A DNA stretch of 64,000 bases from S015-6 sp964479535 (GCA_964479535.1 CAYZMM010000012.1:1-64000); one strand, 5' to 3'. Shown: positions 16,728 through 25,805, counted from the stretch's first letter. Program-made: numbers and translations. Notes: a model not told the origin generated them from the sequence alone.

Positions 16728-17810
16728 ATGCAGGCAAGATCACGAAGACAGTTTCTGGAATCCTGCCTCTATCTCACCGTCGCGGGGCTCGGGTCCTCGG
16801 TCCTCTGTCTCGCGGCGGGGTGCAGAGAGAAGGCCGGGGCACGACCCACGACCGACGGAAGCGGGAGAAAGGCGAGCATCGATGCGAAGTTCGAGCCCGC
16901 CTACCTGGAACTGCACAGAAGTGGGGCGTTGAAGAGCCGGGGGGAAGCGCTCTGGAAGAGGATGAAGAGCTGTGACCTCTGCTACCGGGAGTGCGGGGTC
17001 GACCGTCTCCAGGGGGAGACCGGCTTCTGCCGGGCCTCTTCACGGCTCGAAATTGCCTCCTCCCACGCTCACTTCGGTGAAGAGCGGCCCCTCGTAGGCA
17101 AGCACGGCTCCGGCACGATCTTCTTCAGCCATTGCGGCCTCCGTTGTGTCTTCTGCATCAACTGGAAGATCAACCACCGGGGAAGGGGCAGCACCAGGAG
17201 CATCGAAGATCTGGCCGGCATGATGCTTCGTCTCCAGGAGCTGGGTTGCCACAACGTGAACCTCGTAACACCGACCCACTACCCCGCCCACATCCTCCTT
17301 GCCCTGGACCTCGCTGCCGACAGAGGGCTCAGGCTCCCCCTCGTGTACAACACGTGCGGGTGGGAGCGTCTGGATGTCCTGAAGCTGCTCGACGGCGTCA
17401 TCGACATCTATCTTCCCGACTTCAAGTATGCGCAGGCTGACGCCGCTTCGAAGTACTCTTCCGGCGCGGCCGGCTATCCCGAGGACACGAAGAAGGCGCT
17501 CCTGGAAATGCACCGCCAGGTGGGCGTCGCCCGAGCGGCACCGGATGGTCTGATGTACAGGGGCTTGATGATACGACACCTGGTCATGCCGAACCGGGTC
17601 GCCGGTTCCAGGGAAGTGATGAAGTGGATCGCCGGGAACCTGCCGAAGGACACGTACGTCAACCTCATGTCCCAGTACACGCCCGTCTACAAGGCTCACG
17701 ACTATCCGGAGATCGCCCGGGGGATTACGCGAAGCGAGTACACGGAGGTCCTCCGAGCGGCACGGGCGGCGGGTCTCACCCGCCTCGACGTTCAGGGCAC
17801 GCCTTTGTAG
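16728..17810 (+). CDS. Radical SAM protein (PflX-like) with Tat/lipoprotein signal
   Basis: A 360-residue protein of the COG1313/pyruvate-formate-lyase-activase-like group. The N-terminus has a twin-arginine motif SRRQFL (residues 5-10), a hydrophobic stretch and a lipobox LAAGC ending at Cys32, so it looks like a Tat-exported lipoprotein. Then come a Cys-rich pre-domain (C82, C85, C89, C101) and the radical SAM cluster motif CGLRCVFC (C136, C140, C143). Later segments GCHNVNLVTPTHY and YLPDFKYA are typical of the family. The ATG at 16728 has AGGAGG upstream. Export of a SAM-dependent [4Fe-4S] enzyme would be surprising. The activated partner is unknown. Confidence 0.82.
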   Translation: MQARSRRQFLESCLYLTVAGLGSSVLCLAAGCREKAGARPTTDGSGRKASIDAKFEPAYLELHRSGALKSRGEALWKRMKSCDLCYRECGVDRLQGETGFCRASSRLEIASSHAHFGEERPLVGKHGSGTIFFSHCGLRCVFCINWKINHRGRGSTRSIEDLAGMMLRLQELGCHNVNLVTPTHYPAHILLALDLAADRGLRLPLVYNTCGWERLDVLKLLDGVIDIYLPDFKYAQADAASKYSSGAAGYPEDTKKALLEMHRQVGVARAAPDGLMYRGLMIRHLVMPNRVAGSREVMKWIAGNLPKDTYVNLMSQYTPVYKAHDYPEIARGITRSEYTEVLRAARAAGLTRLDVQGTPL

Positions 17811-17821
17811 GCACCTGCAGG

Positions 17822-18805
17822 CTACCCTTCCCGCATGGAAAGGACGACCTTGCCGACGGACTTGCGCTCCAGCAGGAGCCCCAGCGCCTCGGCGGCACGC
17901 TCCATGGGAAGAACCTTCGAGACATGAGGGTTCAGCTTGCCTGCGGCGAACCACCCCAGCATCTCTTCGAAGTTCTTCCGGTTGGTCTCCGGTTCCTTGA
18001 GGAGCGAGGCGCCCCACAGGACCCCCACGATCTGGCAGCTCTTGTTCATGACCCGGTGAAGGGCCACCTCCGGAATGCGCCCGCTCGCAAAACCGACGAC
18101 CAGCAGGCGGCCGTCCCAGTTGATACAGCTCATTGCCTGGTCGAAGGCGTCTCCGCCGACCGGATCGTAGATCACGTCGGCCCCCCGCCCCGCCGTGAGG
18201 GCCCTGACCTCGTCCTTGATCGATTTCTCCCGGTAGTTGATCAGGTGATCGGCTCCGTACTCGGCCGCAATGCGCAACTTCCGATCGCTGCCGCCCGCAG
18301 CGATCACACGGGCTCCCATGATCTTGCCCAGTTCGACGGCGGTCAGGCCCACGCCTCCCGTGGCCCCGAGCACCAGCAGGGTCTCCCCCGGGCGCAGCGC
18401 TCCCCGCTGTTTCAGGGCGTAGCAGGAGGTTCCATAGACGGTGGGGATGCTCGCCGCCTGCTTCAAGTCCATATCGCCCGGAATCGGATAGACCGTGGAT
18501 CGGTGTGCCACAGCCTGTTCCGCATATCCTCCCCAGCCCGTGACGGCAAGGACCCGGTCTCCGGGCCGGACGTGCTCCACCTTCGACCCGACCGCCAGCA
18601 CCACGCCCGCCACCTCGGATCCGGGAGAAAAGGGAAGGGGCGGCTTCATCTGGTACTTGTTCTGGATGATCAGCGTATCGGCGAAATTCACGCCCGCAGC
18701 GTGAACCTCGATCAACACGTTATCGTCCTCGACTTCCGGATTCGGGATCTCTTCCACCACGAGCGTTTCGGGTGGACCGTGAGACTTGCACAGGACGGCT
18801 TTCAT
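17822..18805 (-). CDS. NADPH:quinone oxidoreductase family (zinc-free MDR) protein
   Basis: A 327-residue medium-chain reductase. The catalytic half contains VHAAGVNFADTL and PFSPGSEVAGVV; the cofactor half contains VLGATGGVGLTAVELGKIMGA, the nucleotide loop of NADPH-binding quinone reductases. The structural zinc cysteines of alcohol dehydrogenases are missing, as expected. ATG at 18805 follows GGAGGAAG. It is 14 bases downstream of an enoyl-CoA hydratase gene and probably shares its transcript, so it may act as an enoyl-CoA or enone reductase in the same pathway. Confidence 0.83.
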   Translation of the reverse strand: MKAVLCKSHGPPETLVVEEIPNPEVEDDNVLIEVHAAGVNFADTLIIQNKYQMKPPLPFSPGSEVAGVVLAVGSKVEHVRPGDRVLAVTGWGGYAEQAVAHRSTVYPIPGDMDLKQAASIPTVYGTSCYALKQRGALRPGETLLVLGATGGVGLTAVELGKIMGARVIAAGGSDRKLRIAAEYGADHLINYREKSIKDEVRALTAGRGADVIYDPVGGDAFDQAMSCINWDGRLLVVGFASGRIPEVALHRVMNKSCQIVGVLWGASLLKEPETNRKNFEEMLGWFAAGKLNPHVSKVLPMERAAEALGLLLERKSVGKVVLSMREG

Positions 18806-18819
18806 CTCTTCCTCCATGT

Positions 18820-19596
18820 TCAGCGGTCCCGCCACTTCGGCTCCCGCTTCTCCAGGAAGGCCCGCATCCCCTCCTGAGCGTCCTCAGCCAGGGCGTTCAT
18901 GGCGATCGCCTCCTTCGCATAACCGTAGGCGACGGTCTCCTCCAGGTCCGCCTGGTGATAGAAGGCCTGCTTGCCGAAGGCCAGGGTGAACCGGCTCGCG
19001 CCGGCAAGCTCCGTGGCCCAGTTCCGTGTCTCCTCAGGGAGCGTCTCAGCAGGCACGACACGGTTGACGAGCCCGATCTTCTCCGCCTCCTCGGCGGAGA
19101 CGAACCGCCCGCTCATGAGCATCTCCATGGCACGCCGCCTCCCCACCACCCGGATGAGGGGCACCATCGGGGTCGTACAGAACAGGCCGATCTTCACGCC
19201 GGGGGTTGCGAATCTCGCTCCTGACTCGGCGATGGCCATGTCGCAGGCCGCCACGAGCTGACATCCCGCAGCCGTTGCGATTCCGTGGACCTGCGCGATC
19301 ACGGGCTGGGGCAGCCGCTGCAGCCGGAGCATCATGTCCGAACACCTCGAGAAGATCTCCCGAAGATGATGGATGTCCCGCTCCCTGCCGACCATCTCGC
19401 TCATGTCGTGTCCTGCGCAGAAGGCCGGCCCGATGCCGCGGATCACCACGATCCGGGTCTCCTTCTCTTCGGCCACACGTTCGATCTTCTCGATCATGTA
19501 CCCCATCAGGTCGAGAGAAAGGGCATTTCGCTTGTCCGGACGGTTCAGGGTCAGCCAGCCGATCGGCCCCTCTTTTTCCAGCAGCACCGGCTCCAT
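18820..19596 (-). CDS. Enoyl-CoA hydratase family protein (ECHDC3-like)
   Basis: A 258-residue crotonase-fold protein. Seen: WLTLNRPDKRNALS, the oxyanion-hole FCAGHDMSEM, HGIATAAGCQLVAACDMAIA, and FATPGVKIGLFCTTPMVPL. The short N-terminus and these motifs resemble the ECHDC3 branch rather than short-chain FadB-type hydratases. In that branch the usual second catalytic glutamate is often replaced, so activity is uncertain. ATG at 19596 has AGAGGAG upstream. It is the first gene of a two-gene unit with the quinone oxidoreductase. Confidence 0.82.
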   Translation of the reverse strand: MEPVLLEKEGPIGWLTLNRPDKRNALSLDLMGYMIEKIERVAEEKETRIVVIRGIGPAFCAGHDMSEMVGRERDIHHLREIFSRCSDMMLRLQRLPQPVIAQVHGIATAAGCQLVAACDMAIAESGARFATPGVKIGLFCTTPMVPLIRVVGRRRAMEMLMSGRFVSAEEAEKIGLVNRVVPAETLPEETRNWATELAGASRFTLAFGKQAFYHQADLEETVAYGYAKEAIAMNALAEDAQEGMRAFLEKREPKWRDR

Positions 19597-19776
19597 GACG
19601 CACTCCTCTTCTGTTGCAATGGGAAGGACCCTACACGAAGTAAGGATAGCGACAAAAGCCTCTCCGTTTCAATTCACGGGGGCCGGTTGCGGGCCTCTGG
19701 CAGGGTGCGGTGAAATAGGATATCCTGGCTCGCACATCGAGCGAGGCCTTCTGGGCCCCGAAAACAGGAGACTTCC

Positions 19777-20946
19777 ATGAAAGCAACATGGAGAGCACAA
19801 CCGAGGGGAAGAAGCGAAACGCTCCGCAGGGGCACCCTTCTCGCCCTGCTGCTCGTCGTCGCATCGGTCGGATGCCGGCAGGAGCCCTCCGCCCCGGAGG
19901 CGGATCCCGAAGGGACTACCGCCGACCTTGCCGTGCCGACCTCTTCCACGAATGAGCCGGGGGCCCCGGATTCTTCCCCCGGCGCAGCGGAAGCGCCGGA
20001 ACCCGGGCAGCCGAAGATCCGCTTCGATCAGCCGGATTACGACTTCGGCAAGGTCGAGGCAGGAGACGAAGTCGAACACCTATTCGTCTTCCAGAACGTG
20101 GGGAACGAGCTCCTCTCCATCGGAAAAGTCCTGACCAGCTGCGGCTGCACGGCGGCGCTGGCTTCCGACCGGGAGATCCCGCCGGGGGAGACGGGGGAGA
20201 TCAAGGTCACCCTTCGCACCCGGGGGTTTCAGGGGGCGGTGAGGAAGGGGCTGACCGTGGAGAGCAACGACCCGGAGAACGAGGTCGTGCGCCTCACCAT
20301 CGGCGGGAACGTGCTCTCCGAGGTCTCCGTGGAGCCCCGCTACCTGGACTGGGAAACCCTCCGTCCCGGAGACAACCCCCGGGCAAGGAAACTCACGGTG
20401 CGCTTCCTCAAGGGAAGGGGCCTCCGGCTCGAGGGAATTCGGTCCGAGAGCCCGTCCGTGGTGCTCACGAAGAACTCCGAAGAAGAGAACAGGATCGTTT
20501 ATGCCGTCGAACTGGCGGACGACCTGCCCACCGGCCGATTCACCGGCAGGATCACCATCCGGTCGAACAGCGAGAGGGTGCCGGAGGTCTATGTCCCCTT
20601 TCACGGCCGGGTGGAGGGAAATGTGCAGGTGGTTCCTCACATCCTTTCTCTGGGCAGGGTCGAGCCGGAAAAGCCCATGGTGCGCCATTTACGCGTCTCG
20701 AAGACAGGTGACCGGGACTTCAGCGTCCAGAAGGTAAAGGCGACTTCCCCGGCGATCGTCACCGAAATCCACGAAGAGAAGGAGAAGGCGCGTTTCCGGA
20801 TCAAGGTCACGTACAACCCGGCGGGCGAGGCCGCAGGCCGAATCGCGGAGCGCATCACGATTCGGGTGAACGACGGGGAAGACGCCTTCATCGAGGTGCC
20901 CGTGTACGGCATGCTGGAACAAAGAGTCGAGGATCCGGTCGGGTAG
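19777..20946 (+). CDS. DUF1573-domain lipoprotein
   Basis: A 389-residue exported protein. The N-terminus is a basic stretch followed by a hydrophobic run and lipobox LVVASVGC (lipid-anchored Cys33), then a Pro/Glu/Ala-rich linker. A DUF1573 Ig-like domain follows: IRFDQPDYDFGKVEAGDEV, FQNVGNELLSIGKV, and the hallmark TSCGCTAA. Two more related beta-sandwich repeats follow (VVPHILSLGRVEPEKP and nearby). AGGAGA precedes the ATG. The membrane glycosyltransferase-like gene starts six bases later, so the two are co-transcribed. Function in this family is unknown. Confidence 0.82.
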   Translation: MKATWRAQPRGRSETLRRGTLLALLLVVASVGCRQEPSAPEADPEGTTADLAVPTSSTNEPGAPDSSPGAAEAPEPGQPKIRFDQPDYDFGKVEAGDEVEHLFVFQNVGNELLSIGKVLTSCGCTAALASDREIPPGETGEIKVTLRTRGFQGAVRKGLTVESNDPENEVVRLTIGGNVLSEVSVEPRYLDWETLRPGDNPRARKLTVRFLKGRGLRLEGIRSESPSVVLTKNSEEENRIVYAVELADDLPTGRFTGRITIRSNSERVPEVYVPFHGRVEGNVQVVPHILSLGRVEPEKPMVRHLRVSKTGDRDFSVQKVKATSPAIVTEIHEEKEKARFRIKVTYNPAGEAAGRIAERITIRVNDGEDAFIEVPVYGMLEQRVEDPVG

Positions 20947-20952
20947 GCCGCC

Positions 20953-22182
20953 ATGCTGAAAGACCGATGGATCGCCCACAGAGGTTTTCTTCTTCGCACC
21001 GCCATCCTGGTCATGTCCGTCGCCGCCGTGGTGTGGCTCGGATACGAATTCTACCGGCTTCTCCGGCAGCCCGAACGGATCGGACCCGTCTCGATACACA
21101 CCGGCGCCGTCGACCTCAAACAGCGACACCGTGACGCTCACTCCTGGTTCGCCGGAGAGATGATCTATGAAGTCGGACGGCCGGTTCCCTACCCGCCGGC
21201 CTCCCTTGTCATGCTCTGGCCCTTCCTCGGGTGGCTGGATATCGCGCCCGCCACCTGGTTCTGGGCCGCCACCAGTGCGGCCATGCTCTGCTGGCTGGTC
21301 CACCTGAGTGTTCGGGAGAGCCTGGCGGACACAGATCTCGAGCGGCTCTTCGTGGCCCTCATGCCTCTTTCCATGTATGCCACGGGGGCCACCATAGGCA
21401 ACGGCCAGCTCATGACCCATCTGCTGCCCGCCCTCGTCGCCGGCCTGTGCCTGCTCGCCTCGGGCCGGCACGGATGGCCTTACGATTTGCTGGCGGCGGC
21501 CCTGGTGCTCTTCGCGCTCGTCAAGCCGAGCGTCACGGCCCCCTTCTTCTGGATCGTCTTGTTCAAGCCCGGCAGGCTCCGCCCGGCCTTGCTGGTCTGC
21601 GTCGGCTACGCTGCCCTTACGCTCTTTGGGGCATTCTTCCAGGATGGAGGCATGCTGGTGTGGTTCGAAAACTGGCTGGACCGGGCGAAAGGAAACGCCG
21701 TCTATGGAAGCCAGTCCTGGAGCAGTTGGGACATCCACGTCCTGATGGGCGTGCTCGGGTGGAAGGAGTGGATGGTCCACGCCTCCCTGCTGGTCCTCGG
21801 GGGCCTCGGGCTGTGGGTCTTTCGGCACCGCCGCATCGATCTGTGGGTCCTCATCGGCGTGACGGCGCTCGTGGCCCGTCTCTGGACGTACCACGGCTGG
21901 TATGACGACATGCTTCTCCTGCTGCCCATGATCGCCCTGTTCCGATGGATCAAGCAACGAAACGAGGTGGACGGGACCGCTCTCCTTGCGGGCCTCCTCC
22001 TGGGATTGACTCTTGCCTCGACGATCGCTCCCGGCGGCCTCTATCTGCTGCCGGCGCCCTTCAAACAGGTGTACGTGGGCCTGCAGACCACCGTCTGGCT
22101 CGCCGACCTCGTCTTCCTCCTCGCTGTCGCCCGGCACGAAGCCAGAGCAGGCGCAGGGCCCTCCCGCTCGTCTGATCCCTAG
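20953..22182 (+). CDS. GT87/DUF2029-type integral membrane protein
   Basis: A 409-residue protein with an N-terminal membrane helix (TAILVMSVAAVVWLGYEF), a periplasmic loop, the YPPASLVMLWPF segment typical of polyprenyl-phosphate mannosyltransferase-like GT87 proteins, and about nine further hydrophobic helices. Short motifs GNGQLMTHLLPAL and VKPSVTAPFFW also match that group. A role in transferring a sugar from a lipid carrier at the outer face of the inner membrane is likely but not proven. It is translationally close to the DUF1573 lipoprotein and ends four bases from the convergent methyltransferase gene. Confidence 0.72.
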   Translation: MLKDRWIAHRGFLLRTAILVMSVAAVVWLGYEFYRLLRQPERIGPVSIHTGAVDLKQRHRDAHSWFAGEMIYEVGRPVPYPPASLVMLWPFLGWLDIAPATWFWAATSAAMLCWLVHLSVRESLADTDLERLFVALMPLSMYATGATIGNGQLMTHLLPALVAGLCLLASGRHGWPYDLLAAALVLFALVKPSVTAPFFWIVLFKPGRLRPALLVCVGYAALTLFGAFFQDGGMLVWFENWLDRAKGNAVYGSQSWSSWDIHVLMGVLGWKEWMVHASLLVLGGLGLWVFRHRRIDLWVLIGVTALVARLWTYHGWYDDMLLLLPMIALFRWIKQRNEVDGTALLAGLLLGLTLASTIAPGGLYLLPAPFKQVYVGLQTTVWLADLVFLLAVARHEARAGAGPSRSSDP

Positions 22183-22186
22183 CCAA

Positions 22187-22921
22187 TCAAGCTTCCCACA
22201 CGACGACACGGTATCCGCAGTCCATGTCTTCACAGTCGGACAAGTAGGCGTAGCGCCTTTCCCACTCTCCGGACCGGAGGTCCTGCTCCAGGCTGCGTAA
22301 CCCGTCCTCATAGTCACGGACCCGGGCGAAGGTCGATATGGCGCTCCTCACATCTCGGTCCAGATAGGCGCCGGGCCTTCGCCAGTAAGCGCAGAGAAAA
22401 CCGTCCGTGCAATCGTGCGGAATCGGCACCGGGATCGCCCGAACCGGTCCCAGTATCCGACCAAGCTCTTCAACGGACGGGAATAGCGGCTCATCGATCG
22501 TCCGGATCTGCGGCAGATAGTCGAGGAGCCAGAAATCCTGACAGAACCCGATCCACGTCAGAAGAACGACCTTCTTCTTCGCGATGCGGCGCGCCTCGCG
22601 CAGGCCGCTGCCGATGTCGGACCAGTGGTGGATGCTCAGAAGGGCCATGGCAACGTCGAAGGCGTCATCCCTGAAAGGAAGAGACTCCGCGCGGGCCTGC
22701 ACCACCGGGGCACTCCCCGGCGGCCTCTGGGAGATCATCGTCCCGGAGGGTTCCACGGCGATCAACTCTCTGTCCTTTGGCTCATACGAGCCGGCACCGG
22801 CACCCAGGTTCACGATGCGCACCGCCTCGCCGAGTTCTTCGTGAATGGCCCCGGCGATCCGCGGGTCGGGTCGCCGGTGCGCATTGTATCGGGTTCCGAT
22901 GCTATCGTAGAGCATCCGCAT
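22187..22921 (-). CDS. Class I SAM-dependent methyltransferase
   Basis: A 244-residue protein with motif I VRIVNLGAGAGSYEP, an acidic residue ending the second strand (LIAVEPSG), FRDDAFDVAMALLSIHHW (motif IV region) and a following helix. This is the Methyltransf_11 type fold common in small-molecule methylation. No substrate clue is visible. Start at 22921, or two codons later at 22915, which is better spaced from CGGAG. A 160-bp palindromic element lies upstream. Confidence 0.8.
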   Translation of the reverse strand: MRMLYDSIGTRYNAHRRPDPRIAGAIHEELGEAVRIVNLGAGAGSYEPKDRELIAVEPSGTMISQRPPGSAPVVQARAESLPFRDDAFDVAMALLSIHHWSDIGSGLREARRIAKKKVVLLTWIGFCQDFWLLDYLPQIRTIDEPLFPSVEELGRILGPVRAIPVPIPHDCTDGFLCAYWRRPGAYLDRDVRSAISTFARVRDYEDGLRSLEQDLRSGEWERRYAYLSDCEDMDCGYRVVVWEA

Positions 22922-22995
22922 GGCTCCGGAACACTACACGTGAATGCACAGATTCAGGCCTCGATCCTCCTCGAGCTTCAACATTTCCTCCCTTA

Positions 22996-23155
22996 GTGCT
23001 CCATCTCATAAATACGGTGGCATTCGGATGCCGATCCATCCCGGCAGGCTGCGTTGCTCGTCGGTTAAATACGCCCGGTATTCGCCCTCCTCGCGCCTTG
23101 CCTGCCGGGCGCCTCGGCATCCTCGGTGCGTTACCGTATTTATGAGATGGAGTAC
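22996..23155. repeat. 160-bp MITE-like foldback element with TTA flanks
   Basis: Terminal inverted repeats of 23 bases (22996-23018 and 23133-23155, CCATCTCATAAATACGGT inward) differ at one base. TTA occurs directly outside both ends, a possible 3-base target duplication. Inside, 23026-23049 (GGATGCCGA...CCGGCAGGC) pairs with 23100-23122, so nearly the whole element is a long imperfect hairpin. No ORF is present. It sits between the methyltransferase and alcohol dehydrogenase genes. Confidence 0.78.
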
Positions 23156-23177
23156 TTAGCCGCTGCCGGGCGCGGCA

Positions 23178-24362
23178 TCAGAGCCGGGTCATCAGGAGGT
23201 TCTTGATCTCCTCTCGGCTCAATGCGACCGGGTTGTTCTTGTTGCCGGCGCTGCCGGCGATTCTGTCCACATCGGAAGGTCGGATGCCGTAGTCCCCCAG
23301 CCGCGGGATCGCGAGCTCCCCGGTCCACGCGTCGATCTTCTCGATGAGCAAATCACAGAGGGACTGGATCTCCTCCTCGCGAAAGGCCCTGCCTCCCAGG
23401 AGGGCGCCGATCTCTGCGTACTTCCTGAGCGCCCCATGACCCTCCTCTCCCTCCTGCCGGAGCCTCTCGATGTTCATTCTCGTTTCCGCACCCAGGAGGG
23501 TTCCGCACACGACCCCGTGGGGAACGGGGAAAAGCCCGCCTATGGGCGAGGCGAGACCGTGAACCACGCCCAGGCCGGCGTTGGTGAGGGTGATTCCGGA
23601 CAGGAGGGATGCGTAAGCCATGGCGGCCCTCTTCTCGATGCTTTCCGGCTCGGTGGTGCATACCGGAACCAGACTGTCACTCAGAAAGGTGAGTCCGCTG
23701 TAGGCAAGTGCGTCCGTGAAGGGGCTGGCCTTGGTGGAAACGTACGACTCGAGAAGCTGCGTGAACGCGTCCATCCCGCAGGCCGCGGAAACGTCGGAAG
23801 GGCAGGAGAGCATCAATTCCGGATCGACGACGGCAACATCCGGAACGAACCGGCCGTGGCGGATCGATTTCTTGAATCCCCGGGGGCCGACCCTGCTCAG
23901 CACCGCGTTCCGGGTCGCCTCGCTGCCCGTGCCGGACGTGGTGGGGACCGCGACGAAAGGAACCTTTTCTCCGGTGTGCAGCCGGTCGCCGACTCCCTCC
24001 AGGTACTGGCAGACGGTTCCGTCCTGGAGCAGCATGGCGGATATCGCCTTGCCTGCATCCACCACGCTTCCCCCGCCGACGGCAAGCACCACCTGAATTT
24101 CGCGGGCCCGGAACCGAGAGACCGTATCGTCCACGAAATCAGGAGATGGCTCCCCCTCCAGGGTCACGCGCGACCCACGGATCGACTCCCGGGCCATCCC
24201 TTCAACCAGTTCTTCCCATTTCCCGGACCGCTCCAGTGAGCTGCGCCCCGTGACGATCAGGACACGGCGGCCGAAATCCCGGACGGCCCGGTGGACACGT
24301 CGGAACTCGCCCCGGCCGAAGACGATTCGCGGGACCCCCGCAAACACGAAAGCATGAATCAT
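23178..24362 (-). CDS. Iron-containing alcohol dehydrogenase
   Basis: A 394-residue group III alcohol dehydrogenase. Seen: the nucleotide-binding VVLAVGGGSVVDAGKAIS and PTTSGTGSEATRNAVL, and metal-ligand regions with the Asp in ACGMDAFTQLLESYVS and histidines in GVVHGLASPIGG and VPHGVVCG. All ligands appear present. Length is typical. ATG at 24362 follows AGAGGAAG. It probably reduces or oxidises a short alcohol, aldehyde or hydroxy acid with NAD(P)H. It is a single transcription unit between two repeat elements. Confidence 0.88.
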   Translation of the reverse strand: MIHAFVFAGVPRIVFGRGEFRRVHRAVRDFGRRVLIVTGRSSLERSGKWEELVEGMARESIRGSRVTLEGEPSPDFVDDTVSRFRAREIQVVLAVGGGSVVDAGKAISAMLLQDGTVCQYLEGVGDRLHTGEKVPFVAVPTTSGTGSEATRNAVLSRVGPRGFKKSIRHGRFVPDVAVVDPELMLSCPSDVSAACGMDAFTQLLESYVSTKASPFTDALAYSGLTFLSDSLVPVCTTEPESIEKRAAMAYASLLSGITLTNAGLGVVHGLASPIGGLFPVPHGVVCGTLLGAETRMNIERLRQEGEEGHGALRKYAEIGALLGGRAFREEEIQSLCDLLIEKIDAWTGELAIPRLGDYGIRPSDVDRIAGSAGNKNNPVALSREEIKNLLMTRL

Positions 24363-24411
24363 GTACGCTTCCTCTCTGCGATGGACCCTTTATACCGCAT
24401 TTCGATCCCCG

Positions 24412-24476
24412 ACGAAATTGGGGACAGCCACCGATTTCCCTATACGGAGGAAATCGGTGGCTGTCCCCAATTTCGT
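24412..24476. repeat. Perfect 28-bp inverted repeat (REP-like hairpin)
   Basis: Arms at 24412-24439 and 24449-24476 are exact inverted copies around a 9-base loop. The arm includes GGGGACAGCCACCGATTTCC. Extra copies of a TCCCCGA-like end lie just outside. This size and form fit REP-type palindromes mobilised by Y1-family (RAYT) transposases, though none is encoded here. The element lies between the divergent alcohol dehydrogenase and Fe-S protein genes. Confidence 0.75.
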
Positions 24477-24575
24477 GTCCCCGATTTCATCCGCATGCCC
24501 ATGCCCGGCGGGTTGCCATCCCTTGCACAGGCGTCTATCCTGAAGAGGCGCAGCCACCGGAAAGAAGGAGCCCCC

Positions 24576-25805
24576 ATGCACACCACCCCCGCCCATCGAT
24601 CCCTGGCCGAGAAGTTCCTGTTTCAGCAGGGCCGGCAGGACGCCTTCGTCCCGGACTCGCTTCTGGAGCTCGTCCGGTTTCTCTATACAGAGGAGGAGGC
24701 GGAGATCGTCTCCGCCCTTCCGTTCCTGGCGCTGCCGGCGCGGGCCATCGCGCGCAGGGTGAAGCGGCCGGTGCGGGAGGTCCGGCCGATCCTGGAATCC
24801 CTTTCCGACCGGCTGCTGATCCTGGGCCTTCGGATGAAGGGAATCCCGGTCTACGGGTTCATGCCCCTTGCCCCGGGGGTCTTCGAATCCCAGATGATCC
24901 GCAGCAACGGAGGGGACGGCGCGTACTACAGGGAGTTCTCCCGCCTCTTCGAGTCCTTCTACGAGGAATTCTGCACCTGGATCAAGCCGAAGCTGGAGGG
25001 CAAGGACCTTCGCTTCGGCCGGATCATTCCGATCCAGCAGTCCATCGAACACTCCCCCGGCGTGAGCGTGATGGCCCTTCCGTCGGACAGGTTCCTGGAG
25101 ACGGTGGACCGAAACCACAGCTTCGCCCTGGTGAACGTGTGCAGCTGCCGGCACGAGGCGGATCTGCTCGGAAGAGGGTGCGGCAAGCCGAAGGACGTCT
25201 GCGCGGCCATGGGGCGGCTTGCGGATGTGATCGTCGACAAGGGGATGGGCCGCAGCGTTTCGAAAGCGGAGTTCCTCGATGCGAAGATGCGGGCGGCGGA
25301 CGCGGGACTCGTGAACCTGGTCGACAACCTGGAGAACCCGCTCCAGGTCTGCTCCTGCTGCGGCTGCTGTTGCGGCGCCCTGCGCATTCTGAGCCAGTTC
25401 AACATCCCGACCATCATCGCAAAGAGCCACTTCGAGGCGGCGGTCGACCCGGTGAGATGCATCGGCTGCGGCGCCTGCGCCGAAATCTGTCCCATGGACG
25501 CGATCACCCTGGAGAAGGCCACGCCAAGGGCGAGAAAGAGGAAGAAGGCGGCCATCGACCCGGCACGCTGTATCGGCTGCGGCCTGTGCGTTCTCAAGTG
25601 TGAAGAGACGAGGGCGGTGACCCTGCGGGCGCGGGAGGACCACAAGCCCCCTGCCAAGAGCATGGTGGAGTTCACCATGAACCGCTACTGCGAGGTGAAG
25701 GGAATCGAGAATCCGCTTCTGGACCGGGTGGGACTGGGTGTCAGCCGGCTCCTCGACAGGTACTCGCCCCTTCACCTGTCAGGGCCGAAGTACCGGCCAG
25801 AGTGA
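24576..25805 (+). CDS. 4Fe-4S ferredoxin-type protein with N-terminal helical domain
   Basis: A 409-residue cytoplasmic protein. Residues 1-110 look like a helical or winged-helix domain (VSALPFLALPARAIARRVK). The middle carries a Cys-rich segment (NVCSCRHEADLLGRGCG) and QVCSCCGCCCGALR. Two ferredoxin motifs near the C-terminus read CIGCGACAEICPMDAI and CIGCGLCVLKCEE. The first is a full C-x2-C-x2-C-x3-C-P cluster site; the second is nearly so. ATG at 24576 follows AAAGAAGGAG. The selenoprotein gene begins 34 bases later, so they probably form an electron-transfer unit. Confidence 0.85.
   Translation: MHTTPAHRSLAEKFLFQQGRQDAFVPDSLLELVRFLYTEEEAEIVSALPFLALPARAIARRVKRPVREVRPILESLSDRLLILGLRMKGIPVYGFMPLAPGVFESQMIRSNGGDGAYYREFSRLFESFYEEFCTWIKPKLEGKDLRFGRIIPIQQSIEHSPGVSVMALPSDRFLETVDRNHSFALVNVCSCRHEADLLGRGCGKPKDVCAAMGRLADVIVDKGMGRSVSKAEFLDAKMRAADAGLVNLVDNLENPLQVCSCCGCCCGALRILSQFNIPTIIAKSHFEAAVDPVRCIGCGACAEICPMDAITLEKATPRARKRKKAAIDPARCIGCGLCVLKCEETRAVTLRAREDHKPPAKSMVEFTMNRYCEVKGIENPLLDRVGLGVSRLLDRYSPLHLSGPKYRPE

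Noticed and set aside
20689..22317. Long minus-strand open frame opposite the DUF1573 and GT87 genes
   Set aside because: His/Gln/Gly-rich without domain signals; both + strand genes have clear signal, membrane and family features.
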